Source: Mesorhizobium sp. B2-7-1 (GTDB lineage Bacteria > Pseudomonadota > Alphaproteobacteria > Rhizobiales > Rhizobiaceae). From it: a stretch of DNA of 45,814 nucleotides. The stretch covers positions 1 to 45,814 of the forward strand of contig NZ_VFUA01000047.1 in assembly GCF_006440735.1 (NCBI RefSeq), written 5' to 3'. The notes under the pieces are model-generated. The model made no database searches. It saw only the letters and a program-made list of their open reading frames with translations, and was not told the DNA's origin. Below, in pieces: positions 15,833 through 23,625 of the stretch (its first letter is position 1; each line of letters begins with the position of its first letter). The translations under genes and the position numbers were made by a program.

Positions 15833-16936
15833 ATGGCTTCGAAAAATCTCTTCCTGCTCGCCGGCGACGGCATCGGCCCCGAGGCCATGGCCGAGGTGAA
15901 GAAGCTGATCAAGGCCATGAACGACAAGCTCGGCAGCAGCTTCGCCACCGACGAAGGCCTTGTCGGCGGCTGCGCCTATGACGCGCATGGCGCGGCGATC
16001 TCCGACGCCGACATGGCGAAGGCTGTTGCCTCGGATGCCGTGCTGTTCGGCGCCGTCGGCGGGCCGAAATGGGATGCCGTGCCTTACGAGGTGCGCCCCG
16101 AGGCTGGGCTTTTGCGCCTGCGCAAGGACATGGAGCTGTTCGCCAATCTGCGGCCCGCGATCTGCTACCCGGCGCTGGCCGCCTCCTCCTCGCTCAAGCA
16201 GGAAGTGGTCGAGGGCCTCGACATTTTGATCGTGCGCGAGCTCACCGGCGGCGTCTATTTCGGCGAGCCGAAGCAGATCATCGATCTCGGCAACGGCCAG
16301 AAGCGCGGCATCGACACCCAGGTCTACGACACGTTCGAGATCGAGCGCATCTCGGGCGTCGCCTTCGAGCTGGCGCGCACGCGCCGCAACCAGGTCACCT
16401 CGATGGAAAAGCGCAACGTCATGAAGTCGGGCGTGCTGTGGAACGAGGTCGTCAGCCAGACGCACAAGGCGCGCTACGCCGACGTCAAGCTCGACCACAT
16501 GCTGGCCGACGCCGGCGGCATGCAGCTGGTGCGCTGGCCGAAGCAGTTCGACGTCATCGTCACCGACAATCTGTTCGGCGACATGCTCTCCGACATCGCC
16601 GCCATGCTCACCGGCTCGATCGGCATGCTGCCGTCGGCCTCGCTCGGCGCGCCGGATGCCAAGACCAAGAAGCGCAAGGCGCTCTACGAGCCGGTGCACG
16701 GCTCGGCGCCCGACATCGCCGGCAAGGGCATCGCCAACCCGATCGCCATGATCGCGTCCTTCGCCATGTGCCTGCGCTATTCCTTCGGCATGGTGGCGGA
16801 AGCCGACAAGCTCGAGGCGGCGATCGCCGCCGTGCTCGACGACGGCCTGCGCACCAAGGACATTTTTTCCGCGGGCATGAAGGAAGTCGGCACCACCGAA
16901 ATGGGCGAAGCCATCATCGCCAAGTTCCTGGGGTGA
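15833..16936 (+). CDS. leuB: 3-isopropylmalate dehydrogenase
   Basis: LeuB oxidises 3-isopropylmalate with NAD+ and decarboxylates it to the leucine precursor ketoacid. At 367 residues it has full length. The sequence has GDGIGPEAMAEV at the start, GAVGGPKWD, LRPAICYPAL, RELTGGVYFGEP, the RNQVTSMEKRNVMKSG helix, DNLFGDMLSDIAAMLTGSIGMLPSASLG and the NAD-binding EPVHGSAPDIAGKGIANP. All catalytic Arg/Lys/Asp positions appear present. The ATG at 15833 gives the usual N-terminus. It lies 2.2 kb behind leuD and probably has its own promoter in the 143 bp upstream, which also hold a CTCTGGCC...GGCCAGAG hairpin. Confidence 0.96.
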   Translation: MASKNLFLLAGDGIGPEAMAEVKKLIKAMNDKLGSSFATDEGLVGGCAYDAHGAAISDADMAKAVASDAVLFGAVGGPKWDAVPYEVRPEAGLLRLRKDMELFANLRPAICYPALAASSSLKQEVVEGLDILIVRELTGGVYFGEPKQIIDLGNGQKRGIDTQVYDTFEIERISGVAFELARTRRNQVTSMEKRNVMKSGVLWNEVVSQTHKARYADVKLDHMLADAGGMQLVRWPKQFDVIVTDNLFGDMLSDIAAMLTGSIGMLPSASLGAPDAKTKKRKALYEPVHGSAPDIAGKGIANPIAMIASFAMCLRYSFGMVAEADKLEAAIAAVLDDGLRTKDIFSAGMKEVGTTEMGEAIIAKFLG

Positions 16937-17073
16937 TCCCGGCATCGTCGAGGTAGCCGGTCTCGACTCAGTGGCAATTGCGCACCCGCGCCTTCGGACG
17001 CCTCGGCCAATCTCCGAGGTCGGCGATTTACCCGGCCCTCACCGCGGGTCGGCTTACAACTTCCGTCGCGATC

Positions 17074-18930
17074 CTACGCTGGCCGCTTCTTCTGCTTTTT
17101 GTGCTTTGCCGGCTTGTCGAACTTTGGCTTGTCGAATTTCGCCTTGCCGGGTTTTTTCGCCCAGGGTTTTGAGTCCGGCGCCCCGGCAGACGGACGCTCG
17201 CCCGGCGCCCGCTTTTCGAATCTGGGAGTGCTCGGGTCGAAAGCGCCCTTGCCGCGATGCGGCTTCTTCTCCGGTTTCGCCGCCTGGTAGCCGGCGCGCG
17301 ACAGGTCCGGCGTGCCGTCGATGCGCCTGACCGCGATGTTTCCCTGCAGCTTGCGGTCGGGGCCGATCGCGGCGACGAACCGGTCGGCCCAGTCGGCGGC
17401 GATCTGCACGAAGGTTTCCTCCGGCTGCATCTTGATGGCGCCGATCTCGCGCTTGGACATGCCCGCGGTGCGGCACAGCATCGGGATCAGCCAGCGCGGC
17501 TCGGCATTCTGCCGGCGGCCGACCGAAAGCGAGAACCAGACGCTGTCGCCGAAATCGTCGCGGCGGCTGGGGACTTCGTCGCTGCGTGCGAATTTTTCGC
17601 GCGACGGTGCGAAAGGCGCGACTTCGAGCAGGTCTTCCGGCGCCGAGCGGCTGGAGCGGCAGAGCCGCACGAAGGCCGCGGCCACCTGCTCGGCCCCATG
17701 CTTTTCCAGCAGCACATCGATGAAGCCGCGTTCTTCCTCGCGCACCGGCTCGTCGAAGGCCGGGTCGGCAAGGATGCGCTCGTCGTCGCGGCGCAGCACG
17801 TCGTCGGCCGAGGGCGGGCTTGCCCAGGTCGCGGTCAGCTTGGCGTTCTGCAGGAGCCGTTCGGTGCGCCTGCGGGCATTGTTCGGCACGATCAGCGCGC
17901 TGACGCCTTTTCGTCCGGCGCGGCCCGTGCGCCCACTGCGATGCAGCAGCGTCTCCGGATTGGTCGGCAGATCGGCATGAACGACGAGATCGAGATTGGG
18001 CAGGTCGATGCCGCGCGCCGCGACGTCCGTGGCGATGCAGACCCGGGCGCGGCCGTCGCGCATCGCCTGCAGCGCATGGCTGCGCTCGTTCTGGCTGAGC
18101 TCGCCGGACAGCGCGACCACGGAGAAATTGCGGTTGTTGAAGCGCGCCGTCAGGTGATTGACGGCCGCCCGCGTGTTGCAGAACACCAGGGCATTCTTCG
18201 CTTCATAGTAGCGCAGCACGTTGATGATGGCGTTCTCGCGGTCCGCCTGGGCGACGTTCAGCGCCCGGTATTCGATGTCGAGATGCTGCTTTTCCTCGCC
18301 GGTTGCCGAGATGCGCACCGCATCGCGCTGATAGCCCTGCGCGAGCGTGGCGATGGCGCGTGGCACGGTGGCCGAGAACATCAGCGTGCGGCGCTCGGCG
18401 GGTGCTGCGTCGAGGATGAATTCGAGATCTTCGCGAAAACCGAGATCGAGCATCTCGTCGGCCTCGTCCAGCACCACGGCCCTGATCGCCGACATGTCGA
18501 GCGATTGCCGCGTGATGTGGTCGCGCAGCCGGCCGGGCGTGGCGACGACGATATGGGCGCCGCGTTCCAGCGCCCGCCGCTCGGTGCGCATGTCCATGCC
18601 ACCGACGCAGGAGGCGATCTGCGCGCCGGTCAGCTCGTAGAGCCATTCGAGCTCGCGCCGCACCTGCAGCGCCAGCTCGCGCGTCGGCGCCACCACCAGC
18701 CCCAGCGGCGCGCCGGCGGCGGCGAAACGCTGAGCGCCGCCCAGAAGCGTCGGCGCCACGGCAAGGCCGAAGGCGACGGTCTTGCCGGAGCCGGTCTGCG
18801 CCGAAACCAGCGCGTCGGCTTCGCCGAGCTCAGGCTCCAGCACCGCTTTCTGCACCGGCGTCAGCTCGACATAGCCGCGATTTCGCAGCGCCTCGGCGAG
18901 CGCAGGCACGATGGTTTCGAAACTGGACAT
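17074..18930 (-). CDS. DEAD-box RNA helicase with DbpA-type C-terminal RNA-binding domain
   Basis: A 618-residue ATP-dependent RNA helicase, probably acting in ribosome assembly or RNA turnover. Core motifs in order: Q-motif LTPVQKAVL, motif I SAQTGSGKT, Ia PTRELALQV, GG, TPGR, motif II DEADEMLD, motif III SAT, then in domain 2 VFCNTRAAV, TDVAARGIDLP and HRSGRTGRAG. After about residue 470 comes a DbpA RNA-binding domain (VWFSLSVGRRQNAEPRWLIPM, then KMQPEETFVQI). A Lys/Pro-rich tail of about 85 residues follows, with the repeat KFDKPKFDKP. The frame is open upstream, but ATG 18930 (MSSFETIVPALAEAL) is the family start. The transposase frame runs into its first 100 bases. Confidence 0.93.
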   Translation of the reverse strand: MSSFETIVPALAEALRNRGYVELTPVQKAVLEPELGEADALVSAQTGSGKTVAFGLAVAPTLLGGAQRFAAAGAPLGLVVAPTRELALQVRRELEWLYELTGAQIASCVGGMDMRTERRALERGAHIVVATPGRLRDHITRQSLDMSAIRAVVLDEADEMLDLGFREDLEFILDAAPAERRTLMFSATVPRAIATLAQGYQRDAVRISATGEEKQHLDIEYRALNVAQADRENAIINVLRYYEAKNALVFCNTRAAVNHLTARFNNRNFSVVALSGELSQNERSHALQAMRDGRARVCIATDVAARGIDLPNLDLVVHADLPTNPETLLHRSGRTGRAGRKGVSALIVPNNARRRTERLLQNAKLTATWASPPSADDVLRRDDERILADPAFDEPVREEERGFIDVLLEKHGAEQVAAAFVRLCRSSRSAPEDLLEVAPFAPSREKFARSDEVPSRRDDFGDSVWFSLSVGRRQNAEPRWLIPMLCRTAGMSKREIGAIKMQPEETFVQIAADWADRFVAAIGPDRKLQGNIAVRRIDGTPDLSRAGYQAAKPEKKPHRGKGAFDPSTPRFEKRAPGERPSAGAPDSKPWAKKPGKAKFDKPKFDKPAKHKKQKKRPA

Positions 18931-20074
18931 CTTGTTCTTTCGGAATTCGGAGTTCTGTGCTCGTCGTGGAGCACAAGGCCGGCACTGCGCCAAGCCAAAG
19001 CCTATTTGCGCGTTCGTACTTCTTGCGGCCGCCATTGTACAGTGCAGGCGGCACCGCCTTTCCCTTCTCCCCTTGTGGAGGAGGTGGATCGGCGCGCCAG
19101 CGTCGAGACGGATGAGCAACTGTGTTCGTCAGGCCCTGTTTGGATTCCAAGGTTTCGTTGTTTCGGATCATTGCGCTAAGGATGGTCAGGATCTTTCGTG
19201 CCACTGCGACGAGAGCGACCTTGGGCTCCTTGCCGTTGGCAATGAGACGCTGGTAGAAGGCCTTGAGGATGGGATTTGAGCGACTGGCGGTGAGGGCCGC
19301 CATATAGACCACCCTGCGCAGGGGATGACGACCGCCCCAGATCATGCGGCGGCCTTTGAAGGTGCCGCTGTCGAAGTCGTATGGGGCCAGGCCTGCAAGG
19401 GCTGCAATCTCGCGCCGCGACGCCTGGCCTATCTCCGGTGCCAAGGCCAGCACGGTATGGCTGAACACCGGACCGGCACCATGGAAGGACTGGATCAAGC
19501 GGTCTGTGGCCGCGAGCGCCGGCTGGCTGGCGACGAGATCGGCCATGCGCTTGGCCAGCAGTGCGATGTCGAGCTCAATGCGGCGCAGACGCTGGGTGAA
19601 GATGCGCTTGACCGTCGGCTCGCGTAGCTGTTCGAGCTGATTGGCCAGGCTGACCTTGTCGTCGCTGAGCTGCCTGCGGGCCACGACCAGATCGGCCAGT
19701 TGCTCGGCGATTGGGTCACACCGCACCGGCCGGGTCGGCAGTTCGGCGGTATAGCGCGCAATCAGCAGGGCATCGATGCGATCGTTCTTGGCCAGCCGGC
19801 CAAGGGCACGGGCATAGTGGCGCAGCTTGTGCGGATTGACGTTCCTGGCCGGTAAACCCGCCTTGCGCAGCGCCTTGGCCACGCCGCGCTCATAACCTCC
19901 ACTCGGTTCCATGCCGATGGCGCGCACGTTGCGACCTTTCAGCCACTTGATCAGCTTGGCCCATCCCTCCTTGTCATTGTCAAAACGTGCTTGTTCCTGC
20001 GTCTGGAACACGGCCACATCGAGCCACCGCTTGGCAACGTCGATGCCGACATCCTGAACCGTCTGTGCAGCCAT
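18830..20074 (-). CDS. IS110-family transposase (frame runs on past the element)
   Basis: The RNA-guided recombinase of the IS110 element. The N-terminal RuvC-like DEDD domain shows D12 (VGIDVAKRWLDVAV), E56 (GMEPSGGYE), D98 and D101 (KNDRIDALLIARY). A coiled-coil linker follows at about 120-180. The C-terminal Tnp domain has FHGAGPVFSH, IAALAGLAPYDFDSG with the probable catalytic Ser236, RRMIWGGRHPLRRVVYMAAL, and KVALVAVARKIL. Residues 1-319 are inside the element. No stop codon occurs before the element's right end, and the frame continues 95 codons through the flanking repeat into the helicase gene. ATG 20074 has AAGGAAGGG and GAGGAG upstream. All four acidic residues and the serine are present, so it may still be active. 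Confidence 0.92.
   Translation of the reverse strand: MAAQTVQDVGIDVAKRWLDVAVFQTQEQARFDNDKEGWAKLIKWLKGRNVRAIGMEPSGGYERGVAKALRKAGLPARNVNPHKLRHYARALGRLAKNDRIDALLIARYTAELPTRPVRCDPIAEQLADLVVARRQLSDDKVSLANQLEQLREPTVKRIFTQRLRRIELDIALLAKRMADLVASQPALAATDRLIQSFHGAGPVFSHTVLALAPEIGQASRREIAALAGLAPYDFDSGTFKGRRMIWGGRHPLRRVVYMAALTASRSNPILKAFYQRLIANGKEPKVALVAVARKILTILSAMIRNNETLESKQGLTNTVAHPSRRWRADPPPPQGEKGKAVPPALYNGGRKKYERANRLWLGAVPALCSTTSTELRIPKEQDVQFRNHRACARRGAAKSRLCRADAGAESGAGA
19063..19116. repeat. Left half of a palindromic repeat split by the IS110 element
   Basis: From CCTTCTCCCCTTGTGG to GAGACGGATGAG this matches the first half of the intact copies at 21824 and 36625. Similarity stops at 19116 and resumes at 20267, with the IS110 element between. 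The pair of halves gives the pre-insertion sequence. Confidence 0.85.
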
Positions 20075-20268
20075 CTCCTCGGTCCCTTCCTTGTGTGCGG
20101 GGGCTTGCCCCTTGCAACTGTTCGGGTTCACAAAAGAAGGCGGTCGGGCCCCAGCTCATCCACGGTTTAGGCTACCTGAGGGGTGACGGGCTCTCGACCG
20201 CCGCCACGGATCAGGCAGACACCTGGTCCGTGGCATCCCTCATCAATGCACGATTCCAGACACACAAG
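19115..20268 (-). mobile_element. IS110-family insertion sequence with CT cores at both ends
   Basis: Comparison with two uninterrupted copies of the host repeat shows where foreign DNA begins and ends. The 1150-bp body is 19117-20266. AG (CT on the transposase strand) stands at 19115-19116 and again at 20267-20268, while the intact repeats have a single AG at that place. No terminal inverted repeats are obvious, as expected for IS110 elements. On the transposase strand the element begins CT-TGTGTCTGGAATCG, carries 192 bp of non-coding left end (with the bridge RNA), then the transposase, and finishes GAACACAGTTG-CT with almost no non-coding right end. CT is the core of the well-studied member IS621, which uses the same layout. 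Confidence 0.88.
20090..20234 (-). ncRNA. Predicted IS110 bridge RNA (left-end non-coding RNA)
   Basis: Read on the minus strand this stretch folds into three units. (1) A 5' stem-loop: GCCACGGA (20234-20227) pairs with TCCGTGGC (20210-20203). (2) A target loop: outer stem GGCGGTCG (20202-20195) with CGACCGCC (20146-20139), extended by GCCC/GGGC. Its left side holds CACCCCT (20185-20179), identical to the target left of and including CT. Its right side holds GGATGAG (20161-20155), complementary to CTCATCC right of it. (3) A donor loop: ACAGTTGC (20121-20114) equals the element's right end plus C, a GGGGC/GCCCC hairpin follows, then ACACAAG (20096-20090), complementary to the left end CTTGTGT. 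The exact 5' and 3' ends are unknown. The 3' part runs up to the transposase ribosome site. Confidence 0.8.
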
Positions 20269-20353
20269 GGGTGTTCCAGCGGAGTGAGAGGCCGGCTGGA
20301 GCACTCCTCATCCGGCCGCTTCGCGGCCACCTTCCCCCGCAAGGGGAGAAGGG
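20267..20353. repeat. Right half of the IS110-split palindromic repeat
   Basis: From AGGGGTGTTCCAGCGG through a central GGAGCACTCCTCATCC to CGCAAGGGGAGAAGGG it matches the second half of the intact repeats at 21824 and 36625. Removing the element joins it to 19116 and restores a palindrome of about 140 bp. Confidence 0.85.
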
Positions 20354-20420
20354 AAAGCGGCGCCAATTGACTCTTTTCCCAAACCGCGTAAAAGCCCGCG
20401 TCGAACGGGATCGTTGTTCG

Positions 20421-20573
20421 ATGCGCGGCCTTTTGATGGCTCTCCTTGCATTCGATGCCCCCAGCCTCAATGCGAACCATTGGGCCGGGCGCTTCGGCGC
20501 GTCCGTCCGTTCCAGCAAGATTCTGGGTTCCAGCAAAACTACGGCCAAGAAAACCACCACCAAAACGGTGTGA
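20421..20573 (+). CDS. Possible 50-residue basic protein (doubtful)
   Basis: An ATG-started frame between the IS110 element and asd. It begins MRGLLMALLAFDAPSL and ends in a Lys/Thr-rich tail (SSKTTAKKTTTKTV). No ribosome site stands before the ATG, and no family is recognised. Codon use is only weakly typical. The Lys/Thr tail is unlike random GC-rich sequence, which is the only reason to list it. It could equally be non-coding leader DNA. Confidence 0.22.
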   Translation: MRGLLMALLAFDAPSLNANHWAGRFGASVRSSKILGSSKTTAKKTTTKTV

Positions 20574-20618
20574 TTCCCTTGGCCTAACCACCCTCTCCCG
20601 GGTCCGGCCCGGGGGACG

Positions 20619-20644
20619 AAACCCGCATGAGGCCAGCGGGTTTT
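20619..20644 (+). terminator. Terminator-like hairpin in the asd leader
   Basis: AAACCCGC (20619-20626) and GCGGGTTT (20636-20643) form a stem with a T run ending the right arm, 38 bases before the asd ATG. A second GC palindrome (CCCGGGTCCGGCCCGGG, about 20597-20613) lies just upstream. It may end upstream transcripts or act as a leader element for asd; neither is shown. Confidence 0.45.
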
Positions 20645-20681
20645 CTCCAACAACCAAGCGGAGAGGGACAGGAGATATCAG

Positions 20682-21716
20682 ATGAGTTTCAAGGTTGCGG
20701 TAGTCGGCGCCACGGGCAATGTGGGCCGCGAAATGCTCAACATACTGGAAGAGCGCGGCTTTCCGGTAAGCGAAGTGGTGGCGCTGGCCTCGCGGCGCAG
20801 CCAGGGCACCGAAGTGTCGTTCGGCGACAAGACGCTGAAGGTCAAGTCGCTCGACCAGTATGATTTCTCCGACACCGACATCTGCGTCATGTCGGCAGGC
20901 GGCAACGTTTCCAAGGAATGGTCGCCCAAGATCGGCAAGCAGGGCTGCGTCGTCATCGATAATTCGTCGGCCTTCCGCTACGATCAGGACGTGCCGCTGA
21001 TCGTGCCGGAGGTGAACCCGGACGCGATCTCGCTGTTTACCCGCAAGAACATCATCGCCAACCCGAACTGTTCGACGGCGCAGCTGGTCGTGGCGCTGAA
21101 GCCGCTGCATGACGTCGCCACCATCAAGCGCGTCGTCGTCGCCACCTACCAGTCGGTGTCCGGCGCCGGCAAGGAAGGCATGGATGAGCTCTTTACCCAG
21201 ACCCGCGCCGTGTTCGTCGCCGACGGCGTCGAGGTCAAGAAGTTCACCAAGCGCATCGCCTTCAACGTCATTCCGCATATCGACGTCTTCCTCGACGACG
21301 GCTCCACCAAGGAAGAGTGGAAGATGGTCGCCGAAACCAAGAAGATGCTCGATCCCAAGATCAAGCTGACGGCGACCTGCGTGCGCGTGCCGGTGTTCAT
21401 CGGCCATTCGGAAGCGGTCAACATCGAGTTCGAGAAGCCGATCACCGCCGACGAGGCGCGCGACATCCTGCGCGAGGCGCCGGGCTGCCAGGTGCTCGAT
21501 AAGCGCGAGGATGGCGGCTACATCACGCCGCTGGAATCGGCCGGCGAGGACGCCACCTTCATCTCGCGCATCCGCGAGGACTCGACCATCGACAACGGCC
21601 TGTCGATGTGGGTCGTCTCCGACAATTTGCGCAAGGGCGCGGCGCTGAACGCCGTGCAGATCGCCGAGCTCCTGGTCGAGCGCGGCCTGATCCAGCCGAA
21701 GAAGAAGGCGGCTTAA
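20682..21716 (+). CDS. asd: Aspartate-semialdehyde dehydrogenase
   Basis: Asd reduces aspartyl phosphate to aspartate semialdehyde with NADPH, the branch point to lysine/diaminopimelate, methionine and threonine. The 344-residue protein has the NADP loop VVGATGNVGREMLNIL, SAGGNVSKEWSP, VIDNSSAFRYD, VPEVNPD and the catalytic Cys130 in NPNCSTAQL. It also has YQSVSGAGKEGMDEL and the C-terminal RVPVFIGHSEAVNIEF block with the general-base histidine. The ribosome site GGAGATATCAG precedes ATG 20682. The leader holds a terminator-like hairpin. It is a single-gene unit flanked by repeats. Confidence 0.97.
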   Translation: MSFKVAVVGATGNVGREMLNILEERGFPVSEVVALASRRSQGTEVSFGDKTLKVKSLDQYDFSDTDICVMSAGGNVSKEWSPKIGKQGCVVIDNSSAFRYDQDVPLIVPEVNPDAISLFTRKNIIANPNCSTAQLVVALKPLHDVATIKRVVVATYQSVSGAGKEGMDELFTQTRAVFVADGVEVKKFTKRIAFNVIPHIDVFLDDGSTKEEWKMVAETKKMLDPKIKLTATCVRVPVFIGHSEAVNIEFEKPITADEARDILREAPGCQVLDKREDGGYITPLESAGEDATFISRIREDSTIDNGLSMWVVSDNLRKGAALNAVQIAELLVERGLIQPKKKAA

Positions 21717-21823
21717 TCTCGCTCACGGGCCGTATCGCCGCTGCCGCGGCGGGCCCTGCGCGGGCGCGCCGGACGACCGGCGGCCCGCGGTCGCGGGCTC
21801 GGCCTTTGGCCGGGGCGCCTTTG

Positions 21824-21981
21824 CCTTCTCCCCTTGTGGGAGAAGGTGGATCGGCGCGCAGCGCCGAGACGGATGAGGGGTGTTCCAGCGGAGTGAGGCG
21901 CTGGTTTTCCCTGGAGCACCCCTCATCCGTCGCCTCATCCGTCGCCTTCGGCGACACCTTCTCCCACAAGGGGAGAAGGGG
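21824..21981. repeat. Intact palindromic intergenic repeat, copy A (CCTTCTCCCC...GGGGAGAAGG)
   Basis: The arms CCTTCTCCCCTTGTGGGAGAAGG and its inverse (CACCTTCTCCCACAAGGGGAGAAGG) flank a palindromic core GATGAGGGGTGTTCC...GGAGCACCCCTCATC. This copy also carries a short direct duplication (TCATCCGTCGCC twice). It fills the gap between asd and the ACT pseudogene. Copy B is at 36625-36770; a third copy is split by IS110. Confidence 0.85.
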
Positions 21982-22014
21982 AAGACCGCTCCTGCCCTTC
22001 AGGTTGAGCCTATC

Positions 22015-22442
22015 TTACGTGCTCGGGCGCTGAGCCAAGCCGCCGCTCTCCGCTGCCAGCTTCCGCAAGATGGCCAGCGCCTCCTCCGCCCGCTCCGCCG
22101 GCACGAACAGATGGTCGTGATAGAAGGCCGAGACCGGATTGACGCCCATGCCGGCCGCCGCGAGCTTCGCGGTGATGGCGGCGAGGAAGCCAACGGCTTC
22201 GAGCGAGGAATGGACGTCAAGCGTGATCATCCGGCAGCGGAAGGTGCCAACGAGGCCGGCGGCCTTCGCCTCGTCCTCCGTCACGATCAACGTCAGGCCT
22301 TCATGCTCGCGAAACTGCATGACGGGATCGAGCCCCGCCGGCGTCGGCGCATCCGGGCCAGCGTGGCGAAGACGTAGGTGCCGGCAAGCAGTTGCGGCAT
22401 CATCGACGCGAGCAGCTTTTGCAGGTTGGTCTCGCCGGTCAT
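22015..22442 (-). pseudogene. ACT domain protein disrupted by a 1-base frameshift
   Basis: Two overlapping minus frames together give one ACT-domain protein. The first frame starts at ATG 22442 and reads MTGETNLQKLLASMMPQLL then GTYVFATL. After codon 27 or so it leaves the family and ends at about 22293. The next frame picks up exactly there with GPDAPTPAGLDPVMQFREHE, TLDVHSSLEAVGFLAAITAKL and NPVSAFYHDHLFVP, ending in TAA at 22015-22017. Loss of one base near 22358-22366 accounts for the break. Relatives in this subfamily are about 140 residues long and are thought to bind amino acids. A sequencing error would restore the gene. Confidence 0.82.
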
Positions 22443-22598
22443 GTCCGCTCCCCTTCGTCTGGCGCTGCGCGACGTTCTCGACAGTCCCACTCGAAACGTC
22501 AACGGTCCGGCGCCTGGACGACATGACGATGTCGCTGGCGGCCGAGCCGCAGGTCCGTTATCGCCGTAGAGACATAACGGTTAGCAAAGGTTCGCCCG

Positions 22599-23504
22599 AT
22601 GATCGTCCGCCCGCGCCCGACATTCCTGCAGCTGTTCTTCATCATGCGCGGCTCGGTGGTGCCGCGCATCCTGCCGCAGATTTTTGGCTTTGCCATCTAT
22701 TCGGTGATCATCCTGCTCCTGGCGCGGCACTTTCAGCTCGATCTCAGCGCCTTCAGCATCGCGCCCTTCGGGCTCGTCGGCGTGACGCTGTCGATCTATC
22801 TGTCGTTCCGCAACAACGCCGCCTATGACCGCTGGTGGGAGGCGCGCAAGCTATGGGGCGCGCTGGTCTTCGAGATCCGCAACCTGGCGCGCGCCACCAC
22901 CAGCCTGATCGGCGCCCGCGCCGAGCAGCGCGCGCTGTTGATGGAGGCGCTTGCCTTCTGCCATCTGCTGCGCGGGCAATTGCGCCGGATCGACGGCAAA
23001 GAGGACGCCCGCGCCTTCATCGGCGACGAGGTCGACAAGGCCACCGCGCGCACCAACCCGGCCGACGACATGGTCCGCCGCATGGGCCGGCGCGCCAATG
23101 CGCGGCGCGAGGCGGGCGCGCTCGACCCGATCGGCTTCCGCATCCTCGACGAAAGGCTGGCCGCGATCGCCGCCATCCAGGCCGGCTGCGAGCGGATTGC
23201 CGGCACGCCCCTGCCCTTCGCCTATACGCTTCTGGTGCATCGCACGGCCTATGTCGTCTGCCTGCTCCTGCCGATCGGCTTGATCTCGACCACGGGCTGG
23301 GCGACGCCGCTGTTCACGGCGCTGATCGCCTATACGTTCTTCGGCCTCGATGCGCTGTCGGAGGAGCTCGAGGACCCATTCGGCATCGAGGCCAACGACC
23401 TTGCGCTGGATGGGCTCTGCCGCGTCTGCGAGATTTCCGTGTTCGAGGCGCTGGACGAGACCCCGCCGAAGATGATCGCGGCCGACAAATTTTACTTCTC
23501 GTAG
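22599..23504 (+). CDS. Bestrophin-family anion channel protein
   Basis: A 301-residue inner-membrane protein of the bestrophin/RFP-TM family, forming pentameric anion (or sometimes cation) channels. Diagnostic blocks: RPRPTFLQLFFIMRGSV at the N-terminus, the SFRNNAAYDRWWEARKLWGAL helix, the HRTAYVVCLLLPIGL segment, and the C-terminal FFGLDALSEELEDPFGIEANDLAL acidic motif that binds calcium in animal bestrophins. Four hydrophobic segments are seen. The ATG at 22599 has AAAGG upstream. It is not clearly linked to its neighbours. Confidence 0.93.
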   Translation: MIVRPRPTFLQLFFIMRGSVVPRILPQIFGFAIYSVIILLLARHFQLDLSAFSIAPFGLVGVTLSIYLSFRNNAAYDRWWEARKLWGALVFEIRNLARATTSLIGARAEQRALLMEALAFCHLLRGQLRRIDGKEDARAFIGDEVDKATARTNPADDMVRRMGRRANARREAGALDPIGFRILDERLAAIAAIQAGCERIAGTPLPFAYTLLVHRTAYVVCLLLPIGLISTTGWATPLFTALIAYTFFGLDALSEELEDPFGIEANDLALDGLCRVCEISVFEALDETPPKMIAADKFYFS

Positions 23505-23625
23505 CCCAAGGCGCGGTTCAGCCGGCGCCAAAAAGACTCGGCCCCGTGTAGGATCGGTGCCACATGGCTCGTCCTTGGCTCGAACCGGCAGATGGCCGGC
23601 ATTCGAAACCTTGGAGGGAACATCC

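Noticed and set aside
19117..20266. An ongoing toxin or defence island around the IS110 element
   Set aside because: The genes on both sides (helicase, leuB, asd) are ordinary housekeeping genes; no defence or toxin gene was found.
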